From Actinomycetota bacterium (lineage in GTDB: Bacteria; Actinomycetota; Actinomycetes; Nanopelagicales; Nanopelagicaceae), in the NCBI GenBank assembly GCA_009700405.1, contig WLMD01000093.1, forward strand, positions 1 through 6,381: a stretch of 6,381 bases of DNA, read 5' to 3'. Positions within the stretch are counted from its first letter, which is position 1. Each line of letters starts with the position of its first letter. Of the stretch, positions 1 to 5,585 are shown one piece after another. The position numbers and the translations under genes were made by a program. The notes beneath the pieces were generated by a model that had not been told where the DNA came from, ran no database searches, and saw nothing but the letters and a program-made list of their open reading frames with translations.

Positions 1-1571
1 AAACAGCTTTCTTATCACCAGAACGCAGCATCCAAAGAAAGATCAAAGAACTTGTTATTGCGATTAAATTAGAAAATCAATTATCTAAAGATCAAATTTT
101 AGAGAATTACTTAAACACCATCTATTTTGGCCGAGGTTCATACGGGGTCCAAACTGCGGCGCAGCAATATTTTAACCGCGGGGTCAATCAACTGAATCTC
201 TCACAAGCTGCAGTGTTGGCAAGTATTTTACGTTCGCCAGGTTTCTATGACCCTTCATATTCAGAAGCAAACGCGCAACGTTTATCGGCACGTTTTGATT
301 ATGTAATTAAGGGAATGCTTGGCGCGAAATGGATTACACCTGCAGAGGCTGAGAAAGCCAAGATGCCTAAAATTCGAGCCCGCGTTACATCCGGATCATT
401 ATCTGGACCAAAGGGCCACATTATTGAACTTGCACAAAAAGAACTTAACGCTTTAGGTTTTACTGACGAACAACTTTCAGTCGGTGGCTTAATCATTAAG
501 ACGACACTTGATCAAAAATCACAACAGGCAGCGGTTGATGCAGTTGAAAAGCAATGGCCAAAGAACTCTCCGCCAAACTTGCATATTGGTTTGGTTGCCA
601 TACGTCCAGGCACAGGCGAAATCATCGCCCTGTATGGTGGGAAAGATTATTTAGTCAGACAGTTAAGCGATGCCACCCAATCAATCGCACTAGCAGGATC
701 AACATTTAAACCGTTTGGATTAATAGCTGGACTAGAGCAAGGGATTCCACTTACTTCAGTATGGAATGGCGACTCACCACAAATCTTTGATGACTTAGGT
801 AAACCTTACAAGGTATCAAATTATGGTGATGAACAATGGGGACAGGTGGGTTTATTAAAAGCTACCGCTCATTCGATTAACACTGTATATGTACCTCTTG
901 GAATTAAGGTTGGCCCGGACAACGTTGTTGACGTCGCACGCCGCGCAGGCATACCAACAAGTGTGGCCATGATGCCAACACCATCGGTGGTGTTAGGAGT
1001 TGCAAGTCCGCACGTAATTGACGTGGCCGCTGCCTACGCAACTTTTGCCTCACAAGGCATTTACGCTAAACCTTTCCTTGTTAGCCAAGTACAAGGCGCT
1101 AATAAAGGAGTCTTATATCAATCCAAACCACAAGGGCAAGAAGTGTTCTCTAAAGATGTTATGGCCGATTTAACGTATGCACTGAGTGAAGTTGTGCGTA
1201 GTGGTACTGCGACTTATGGAACAGCGGGACTTGGACGGCCGGCTGCAGGAAAGACCGGCACCAGTGAACAAAATGCTTCAGCGTGGTTTAGTGGATACAC
1301 ACCACAACTAGCAGCATCGGTTGCATTTTTTAGAGACAGTGCCTCCGAAACACTTAATGGAATTGGTGGATTAACTTCAGTTACTGGTGGAACTTTTCCG
1401 GCGAAAGTATGGACTGCGTTCATGAAGGGCGCATTGAAAGGAGAGCCAAAACTTAAATTCCCGGCACCGGTTCACATTGGCGGTGAAGTGGAAACTGTAA
1501 TGTCTTCACCAACACCTGTTTCAGTTCCTGTTGCGCCAACAGATCCCGCGATTCCAAGCGGCGGAAACTAG
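1..1571 (+). CDS. Class A penicillin-binding protein (transglycosylase/transpeptidase), 5' partial
   Basis: This is a bifunctional peptidoglycan synthase that polymerises lipid II with a GT51 domain and cross-links the stem peptides with a transpeptidase domain outside the membrane. The reading frame is open from base 3, giving 522 visible residues up to the TAG at 1569-1571. The N-terminal tail, membrane anchor and catalytic-Glu motif are outside the window. Visible GT51 motifs are RKIKE (12-16), ILENYLNTIYFGRGSYGV (32-49) and QAAVLASILRSP (68-79). The transpeptidase motifs are STFK with the acylated serine (233-236, nt 699-710), SIN (291-293) and KTGT (417-420, nt 1251-1262), in the correct order and spacing. 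The C-terminus is a short Pro/Thr/Ser-rich tail with no PASTA domain. A GTG at 213 is an internal valine codon within a conserved GT51 motif, so it is not the start. By position it corresponds to mycobacterial ponA1. All visible catalytic residues are intact. Confidence 0.95.
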   Translation, partial: TAFLSPERSIQRKIKELVIAIKLENQLSKDQILENYLNTIYFGRGSYGVQTAAQQYFNRGVNQLNLSQAAVLASILRSPGFYDPSYSEANAQRLSARFDYVIKGMLGAKWITPAEAEKAKMPKIRARVTSGSLSGPKGHIIELAQKELNALGFTDEQLSVGGLIIKTTLDQKSQQAAVDAVEKQWPKNSPPNLHIGLVAIRPGTGEIIALYGGKDYLVRQLSDATQSIALAGSTFKPFGLIAGLEQGIPLTSVWNGDSPQIFDDLGKPYKVSNYGDEQWGQVGLLKATAHSINTVYVPLGIKVGPDNVVDVARRAGIPTSVAMMPTPSVVLGVASPHVIDVAAAYATFASQGIYAKPFLVSQVQGANKGVLYQSKPQGQEVFSKDVMADLTYALSEVVRSGTATYGTAGLGRPAAGKTGTSEQNASAWFSGYTPQLAASVAFFRDSASETLNGIGGLTSVTGGTFPAKVWTAFMKGALKGEPKLKFPAPVHIGGEVETVMSSPTPVSVPVAPTDPAIPSGGN

Positions 1572-1580
1572 GTTCGGCTC

Positions 1581-2819
1581 GTGCGAATCTCCATTTCGTG
1601 GAGTTCGGCTACAAAGTTATTAATCCTTCTTTCTTTGCTCGCAGGTGTACTTTCATTTGTAAAATTTAATCATTGCGTTAATACAAATTGGTCCACACCC
1701 GATGTGGATATACATGCCTGCTATTCAGATATTCCATCACTTTTTACCGATAGGAATCTCGACACCCACCAATGGTCTTATAGCAACGGTGATAAATCTG
1801 TGGAGTACCCAGTTATCACCGGTGCAATCATGTGGGCAACAACATGGCTCTCACCTTCAAGCGGAAACGAAATACGTAATTATTATTACATCAACGCATT
1901 TCTAATTGTTCTCCTACTGATTTTCACAGTTCTACTTATTGGTCGCATGCGACCGAAGTTTGCTTATCTGGTGGCGATAGCGCCTGCTTTGATTGCTTCC
2001 CTTTTTATTAATTGGGATATGTGGGGCATCATCACAATGATCTTGGCAATCTTCTATTTTGACAAGAGAAGATATTCCGTCAGTGCAGTTCTTATGGCCA
2101 TTTCAATAGCAACTAAATTCTTTCCGGTGTTACTTCTTCTACCAGTCTTTCTTATATTTTGGAAAGAACGAAAAGTGCGTGCTGCAATTCAGTACACGCT
2201 AATTACCTTTCTGGTGTGGAGTGCAATAAACGCACCTGTATTTCTAACAACCCCTCAAGGGTGGTGGCGTTTTTATGGACTCAACCTTGATAGGGATGCA
2301 GATTGGGGTTCAATTTGGTACGCCCTGTCTTTGTTGGGGATAAATATGAGCCACATCAATTACTTCAGCATCCTTTCTCTAGCCGTTATTGCGGTTTTGT
2401 TAGCTCTCTATCTTTTTGATTTTGAAATAACACCATCGCTGAGTCAAGTGAGCTTCATCCTCATGGCAACAGTTCTATGTTTTGGGAAGGTGTACTCACC
2501 GCAATATGTGCTCTGGTTGGTCCCGCTTGCGATACTTGGAATGAGAGAGAAACGAGACGTCCCTGCATTTTGGATCTGGCAAGGTGGCGAAGTGATTTAC
2601 CACCTGGCAATTTGGCAGCACCTGGCCCTGGTCAGCGGTGCCCACTTTGGCCTTCCAGATGGGGCATATGCCATTGCCACATTGATTCGGATCGCGACCA
2701 CGCTCTATTTTGTGAGCGTCCTTGTGCGTAGAAACCTGGCAAACCCCTCGAAAGCCAGGCGTAGAGCCCATGAGCGCCTAGCCGATTTTCTATTCGGGAC
2801 TGCAGAGAGTTACCCTTAG
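1581..2819 (+). CDS. Polytopic membrane glycosyltransferase, GT87/DUF2029-like (Rv0051-type)
   Basis: This 412-residue protein is very hydrophobic, with about ten membrane segments. The clearest are near residues 12-29, 103-121, 126-160 (two helices), 166-194, 203-223, 260-279, 288-320 and 363-382. It looks like a GT-C fold transferase that uses a polyprenyl-phosphate sugar donor at the outer face of the membrane. Family-like motifs are CYSD in the first long loop (47-50, with D50 as a possible catalytic acid), EYP (75-77), NWDMWGI (144-150), KFFPVLLLLP (179-188) and KVYSPQYVLWLVPL (303-316). The C-terminus is a basic cytoplasmic tail (383-399). The start is GTG at 1581, 9 bp after the PBP stop, with only a weak ribosome site, so translation is probably coupled to the PBP gene. 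The same kind of protein sits between ponA1 and rpsF in mycobacteria. Donor and acceptor cannot be told from sequence; a mannosyl or arabinosyl transfer to envelope glycans is only a guess. Confidence 0.8.
   Translation: MRISISWSSATKLLILLSLLAGVLSFVKFNHCVNTNWSTPDVDIHACYSDIPSLFTDRNLDTHQWSYSNGDKSVEYPVITGAIMWATTWLSPSSGNEIRNYYYINAFLIVLLLIFTVLLIGRMRPKFAYLVAIAPALIASLFINWDMWGIITMILAIFYFDKRRYSVSAVLMAISIATKFFPVLLLLPVFLIFWKERKVRAAIQYTLITFLVWSAINAPVFLTTPQGWWRFYGLNLDRDADWGSIWYALSLLGINMSHINYFSILSLAVIAVLLALYLFDFEITPSLSQVSFILMATVLCFGKVYSPQYVLWLVPLAILGMREKRDVPAFWIWQGGEVIYHLAIWQHLALVSGAHFGLPDGAYAIATLIRIATTLYFVSVLVRRNLANPSKARRRAHERLADFLFGTAESYP
2682..2711 (+). promoter_or_regulatory. Weak candidate sigma-70-type promoter for the rpsF operon
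   Basis: TTGATT (2682-2687) and TATTTT (2706-2711) are separated by 18 bp, each matching the consensus at four of six positions. Transcription would begin near 2718, inside the end of the membrane-protein gene, and give an rpsF leader of about 210 nt. No better -35/-10 pair was seen between 2712 and 2868. The operon could instead be read through from the PBP gene, so this is tentative. Confidence 0.2.
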
Positions 2820-2868
2820 CCCCCTCGCAAATCTCCACCCACCTGGGCGGAAGCAAGCGCGGGAGCAC

Positions 2869-2928
2869 TAACCCTCCTGTCACGGAAATGCCGTGGCCGC
2901 TTTAGTCCAGAGGAGGTCGGGTTAACGC
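2869..2928 (+). promoter_or_regulatory. rpsF leader: candidate S6:S18-binding RNA that sequesters the Shine-Dalgarno
   Basis: The outer stem pairs CCTCCT (2873-2878) with AGGAGG (2911-2916), which is the rpsF ribosome-binding site, 12 nt before the ATG. It extends through TAAC (2869-2872) with GTTA (2921-2924) past a four-base bulge. Inside is a perfect 5-bp hairpin, CACGG (2881-2885) with CCGTG (2891-2895), loop AAATG. It is followed by an unpaired strand carrying CCG at 2897-2899. The known S6:S18 leader motif shows a CCG in a bulge next to an apical hairpin, mimicking the rRNA site of the S6:S18 dimer. The layout here fits that arrangement, and both proteins are encoded in this operon. The fold was worked out by hand. 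The whole gap 2820-2928 is about 63% GC, much higher than its surroundings. Confidence 0.5.
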
Positions 2929-3213
2929 ATGCGTCACTATGAACTAATGGTCATCCTTGATCCAGAATTAGAAGAACGAACAGTCGCACCAAGCCTTGAG
3001 ACATATCTCAAGATCATTAAAGAAAGCGGCGGTCGCGTAGACAAGCTCGATGTTTGGGGCAAGCGCCGTATGTCTTTCGAGATTCTTAAGAAGTCTGAAG
3101 GAATCTACGCAGTTGTTGATATGCACTGCGAACCAGCTGCCATCAAAGAATTGGATCGCCAACTCAATTTGAACGAAGCAGTTTTGCGCACAAAAGTTAT
3201 GCGGCCTGAGTAG
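2929..3213 (+). CDS. rpsF: 30S ribosomal protein S6
   Basis: S6 is a small-subunit platform protein that binds 16S rRNA as a dimer with S18. The 94-residue length is normal for bacterial S6. It begins with the typical MRHYELMVILDPELEE strand. Around residues 35-52 it has GRVDKLDVWGKRRMSFEI, then a YAVVDMHCEP strand (60-69), and it ends with VLRTKVMRPE. The ATG at 2929 is preceded by a full AGGAGG at 2911-2916. The 12-nt spacing is a little long, and the site is predicted to be buried in the leader stem. This is the first gene of the rpsF-ssb-rpsR-rplI operon. Autoregulation by the S6:S18 complex is known in other bacteria and is plausible here. Confidence 0.97.
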   Translation: MRHYELMVILDPELEERTVAPSLETYLKIIKESGGRVDKLDVWGKRRMSFEILKKSEGIYAVVDMHCEPAAIKELDRQLNLNEAVLRTKVMRPE

Positions 3214-3275
3214 TTCATTCTATTTACCCAGTAACTTTCTAGGTTCCGAATTCACATTCAAGAAAAGAGATAAAA

Positions 3276-3779
3276 ATGGCAGCAGGAGATACGAACATCA
3301 CCATGATCGGCAATCTTGTCGATGATCCAGAGCTACGTTTCACACCATCAGGTGCGGCCGTCGCAAAATTCAAAGTCGCCTCCACTCCTCGTTACTTAGA
3401 TAAGAATACGAATGAATGGAAAGACGGAGATACTCTTTTCTTGCAGTGCAACATTTGGCGTCAAGCAGCAGAAAATGTTGCTGAGTCACTCACCAAAGGT
3501 ATGCGCGTGATTGTGTCCGGACGCCTTAAGCAGCGTTCATATGAAACCAAAGAGGGCGAAAAGCGAACAGTCTTTGAGGTAGAAGTTGATGAAGTAGGTC
3601 CATCATTACGTAACGCAACTGCGAAGGTCACTAAGGCCAGTCGTGGAGCGGCATCGGGTGGATTCTCTGCACCATCATCAACAGAAACTTTCAATGAAGA
3701 TCCATGGGCTGCAGCTTCAACCTCTCCCGCCGGCGGCGGATGGGCAACCACCACCAACGACGACCAACCACCCTTTTAA
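3276..3779 (+). CDS. ssb: Single-stranded DNA-binding protein
   Basis: SSB coats single-stranded DNA as a tetramer during replication, repair and recombination and recruits partners through its C-terminal tip. The 167-residue product has an OB-fold at about 6-112, containing ITMIGNLVDDPELRFTPSG (8-26), FLQCNIWRQAAENV (55-68) and KGMRVIVSGRLKQRSYETKEG (74-94). A flexible Gly/Ala/Ser/Thr-rich linker (about 120-160) follows. The protein ends in the acidic-aromatic tip DDQPPF (162-167), close to the DDEPPF form usual in actinobacteria. The start ATG at 3276 has only a purine-rich AGAAAAGAGA (3261-3270) upstream, not a clear Shine-Dalgarno, in contrast to rpsR and rplI. It lies 62 bp after rpsF, an AT-rich gap in which no hairpin was seen. 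Confidence 0.97.
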   Translation: MAAGDTNITMIGNLVDDPELRFTPSGAAVAKFKVASTPRYLDKNTNEWKDGDTLFLQCNIWRQAAENVAESLTKGMRVIVSGRLKQRSYETKEGEKRTVFEVEVDEVGPSLRNATAKVTKASRGAASGGFSAPSSTETFNEDPWAAASTSPAGGGWATTTNDDQPPF

Positions 3780-3798
3780 ATCCACCAATCCATCCATT

Positions 3799-3827
3799 CC
3801 TGCAACTGATTGAAAAATCAAGGCAGG
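3799..3827 (+). other. Two-part hairpin in the ssb-rpsR gap
   Basis: CCTGC (3799-3803) pairs with GCAGG (3823-3827). Across a small internal loop, TGATT (3807-3811) pairs with AATCA (3816-3820) around a GAAA tetraloop (3812-3815). It has no following T-tract, so it is not an intrinsic terminator. It sits 8 nt upstream of the rpsR Shine-Dalgarno (3836-3842) and could protect an RNA end or tune rpsR expression relative to ssb. The function is inferred from position only. Confidence 0.35.
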
Positions 3828-3849
3828 GCACCCGTAAAGGAGCACCACA

Positions 3850-4137
3850 ATGGGAGCACGTAATAACAGAGCGCTCAAGGAGCCTAAGAATAAATCAGCA
3901 AAGGCTGCTGCGCTCAATAAGAAGTTCAAGAAGAAGCCATGCAGCTTCTGCCGCGACAAGGTGACCTATATCGATTACAAAGATATTGCCACTCTTCGCA
4001 AGTACATTTCTGATCGCGGAAAGATCCGCGCTCGTCGTGTAACAGGCGCCTGCACACAACACCAACGCTCAGTTGCAACAGCGGTTAAGAACTCCCGCGA
4101 AGTCGCACTGTTGCCTTACACCTCAACGGCTCGATAA
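3850..4137 (+). CDS. rpsR: 30S ribosomal protein S18, zinc-binding (C+) form
   Basis: S18 is a platform protein of the small subunit and the partner of S6. The 95-residue product has a basic N-terminal tail (1-30), then the S18 core with YIDYKDIATLRKYISDRGKI (40-59) and the ending ALLPYTSTAR. It carries CxxC (C31, C34) and CTQH (C68, H71), four potential zinc ligands. Actinobacteria often have two S18 genes, a zinc form and a ligand-free form used when zinc is short; this copy is the zinc form, like rpsR1 in mycobacteria. The ATG at 3850 has a good ribosome site, AAAGGAG at 3836-3842, 7 nt upstream. The start codon at 3850 matches the usual MG/MA-type N-terminus. Confidence 0.97.
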   Translation: MGARNNRALKEPKNKSAKAAALNKKFKKKPCSFCRDKVTYIDYKDIATLRKYISDRGKIRARRVTGACTQHQRSVATAVKNSREVALLPYTSTAR

Positions 4138-4151
4138 GGGGAGATGACGAT

Positions 4152-4598
4152 ATGAAACTCATCCTTACTCGCGAAGTATCAGGTCTAGGCCGCGCTGGCG
4201 ATGTTGTGACCGTAAAAGACGGTTTCGCACGCAACTTTCTTCTTCCTCGTGGAAATGCAATTGCATGGTCACTTGGCGGAGAGAAGCAGATCGATGGAAT
4301 TCGCCGCGCTCGCGCATCACGCGAAATCCGCGATATTGACCATGCCAAGGAAGTTAAGACAACTCTAGAAGCCGCAACAGTCACTGTTTCAGTGAAGGTT
4401 GGCGCAGCTGGACGTCTCTTTGGATCGGTTACAGATAAAGATATTGCTACTGCTATTAAGGCAGCAACAAGTCTAGATATCGACCGTCACGCCATTAAAA
4501 CTGCTGGTCATGTCAAAACAACAGGAACACATGCAGTGAAGGTTTCATTACCTCACCACGTTGTAGCAAACGTCACCGTAACGGTGGTTGGCGCTTAA
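4152..4598 (+). CDS. rplI: 50S ribosomal protein L9
   Basis: L9 is a large-subunit protein with two domains joined by a long helix; it extends from the ribosome near L1 and affects frame maintenance. At 148 residues it has the usual family length. The N-terminal rRNA-binding domain contains VSGLGRAGDVVTVKDGFARNFLLPRGNA (9-36), and the connecting helix spans about 42-74. The C-terminal domain contains GRLFGSVT (87-94) and HAVKVSLPHHVVANVTVTV (127-145). The ATG at 4152 follows rpsR by 14 bp. Its Shine-Dalgarno AGGGGAG (4137-4143) begins at the last base of the rpsR stop codon, so the two are probably translationally coupled. It is the last gene of the operon. Confidence 0.97.
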   Translation: MKLILTREVSGLGRAGDVVTVKDGFARNFLLPRGNAIAWSLGGEKQIDGIRRARASREIRDIDHAKEVKTTLEAATVTVSVKVGAAGRLFGSVTDKDIATAIKAATSLDIDRHAIKTAGHVKTTGTHAVKVSLPHHVVANVTVTVVGA

Positions 4599-4615
4599 GT
4601 TCCACACATAATTAG

Positions 4616-4653
4616 AACGGGTCCGCTGATTACAGCGGGCCCGTTTTATTTTT
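4616..4653 (+). terminator. Strong intrinsic terminator of the rpsF-rplI operon
   Basis: A 13-bp stem pairs 4616-4628 with 4633-4645, with one G-T wobble (4622 with 4639) and an ATTA loop (4629-4632). A T-rich run, TTTTATTTTT, follows at 4644-4653. It starts 18 bases after the rplI stop. The same hairpin faces the end of the minus-strand gene, whose stop codon (4646-4648) lies in the T-tract. In the minus direction only a weakly T-rich stretch follows, so termination that way may be less efficient. Confidence 0.9.
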
Positions 4654-5578
4654 GAGTTACTTGTTTTAACATCTTCTGAAAGCGATCACCTGTGAACTCA
4701 GATTGAGCTAAATCGTATTTAGCCATTCCCCATTCCCAGAAATCAAAATCTAAATCTGAAACCGCGCTTTGGATTGAAGCCCACATAGTCCAACCATATT
4801 TCCCAAGCAATGCCTGTAACCATGCACGAGCGAATTTCTCGGGTCGCTCTCCCCCGTAATACGCCGTGACTAGCTCTTCTAATTTTTCAAGTTCCAAGAA
4901 AGATTCAGCCCATATATTTCCAAGTTCAAAACATGCATCATTGTTTCCCGAATACTCATAATCAATGAGCCAAATCTTCTCTCCGTCATCAATAAAGTTC
5001 CCAGGCAACAGGTCGTTGTTACATGGAACTTTGCCGTCATCTAGGATCTTCATCGCTGCAGACATTTGGCCAACATGATCAGCAAAATCCAGATAATTTG
5101 CTGGAATACGATACCCACGCTCTTTAACGATCGCGAAGTACTTCTTTTGTATTTCAAACATATTGAAATCACGTACAAAGGGCTTGGCGCTATGCAAGGT
5201 TCGACAAGCTTGAGCTACTCGAGGCAAGTTTGCCGAGACATCATCTGCGCCATAAGTACGCCCGTTCAAGAATCCAATAACCAATAAGCCTTGCCCTGAT
5301 AAATAATCAAAAACGGGTGCGCCTATTCCAGCCTCAGCAGCGATCATTGAATTGCGGTATTCAGATTCTCTATCTATTGAAAGTAGTTCAGATTTATTAC
5401 TTGAAATCCGCGCAACAAATTTTCCTTCTGGAGTCTCTATAAGTAAATTCCGATTTGTTAAACCGCCAGAGAGTTCACTCACAGATGTGCGCTCCATAAG
5501 GCGAGGCACTTGATTGAGTAAAACACTGAATGAATTTTCAGCTGAACTATTGGTCACGGGCACCTCTTCAGGATACAT
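4646..5578 (-). CDS. Choline/ethanolamine kinase-like phosphotransferase (LicA/APH superfamily)
   Basis: This 310-residue protein has the protein-kinase-like fold of aminoglycoside and choline kinases and probably phosphorylates a small amino alcohol or related hydroxyl compound with ATP. The N-lobe has SGGLTNRNLLI (37-47) and FVARIS (54-59), the latter at the usual nucleotide-binding strand. RTLHS (126-130) precedes the C-lobe. The catalytic motif is CNNDLLPGN (186-194), with D189 as the expected base and N194 as a metal ligand; it is followed by WLIDYEYSGNND (203-214), with D206 as metal ligand. DYEYSG is the choline/ethanolamine-kinase style of this motif. The usual His before ND is Asn (N187). 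A GTG at 5557 is an alternative start that removes seven residues; neither start has a strong ribosome site. The gene converges on rplI and diverges from the oxidoreductase at 5586. The substrate is not known. Confidence 0.82.
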   Translation of the reverse strand: MYPEEVPVTNSSAENSFSVLLNQVPRLMERTSVSELSGGLTNRNLLIETPEGKFVARISSNKSELLSIDRESEYRNSMIAAEAGIGAPVFDYLSGQGLLVIGFLNGRTYGADDVSANLPRVAQACRTLHSAKPFVRDFNMFEIQKKYFAIVKERGYRIPANYLDFADHVGQMSAAMKILDDGKVPCNNDLLPGNFIDDGEKIWLIDYEYSGNNDACFELGNIWAESFLELEKLEELVTAYYGGERPEKFARAWLQALLGKYGWTMWASIQSAVSDLDFDFWEWGMAKYDLAQSEFTGDRFQKMLKQVTQK

Positions 5579-5579
5579 T
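5550..5579 (+). promoter_or_regulatory. Candidate leaderless promoter for the FAD oxidoreductase gene
   Basis: TACATT (5574-5579) matches a -10 box at the T1, A2, A4 and T6 positions and ends 6 bases before the ATG at 5586. A transcript started by it would therefore begin at or next to the start codon. A weak -35, TTGGTC (5550-5555), lies 18 bp upstream. The only Shine-Dalgarno-like element, AGGA (5570-5573), would be absent from such a transcript. The whole element lies within the first codons of the oppositely directed kinase gene. Leaderless messages are common in actinobacteria, which makes this plausible, but two short boxes are weak evidence. Confidence 0.3.
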
Positions 5580-5585
5580 TCTTAC

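Noticed and set aside
213..1571. A PBP gene beginning at the GTG at 213
   Set aside because: The same frame is open back to base 3 and encodes clear GT51 motifs before 213; the GTG is an internal valine codon in a conserved motif.
2834..2851. Possible terminator hairpin after the membrane-protein gene (CCACCC with GGGCGG, loop ACCT)
   Set aside because: The stem has an A-C mismatch and is followed by a purine-rich stretch rather than a T-tract, so it does not qualify as an intrinsic terminator.
2496..2883. Open frames on both strands over the end of the membrane-protein gene (2477-2731 plus, 2496-2771 minus, 2632-2883 minus)
   Set aside because: They overlap a well-supported membrane protein, resemble no family I recognise, and are explained by the higher GC of this stretch, which makes chance stops rarer.
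3704..3964. A plus-strand frame bridging ssb and rpsR
   Set aside because: It overlaps both real genes out of frame and has low-complexity basic content; it has no ribosome site or recognisable domain.
4085..4384. A minus-strand frame of 99 codons within rplI
   Set aside because: It is antisense to a certain ribosomal-protein gene and its product shows no family features.
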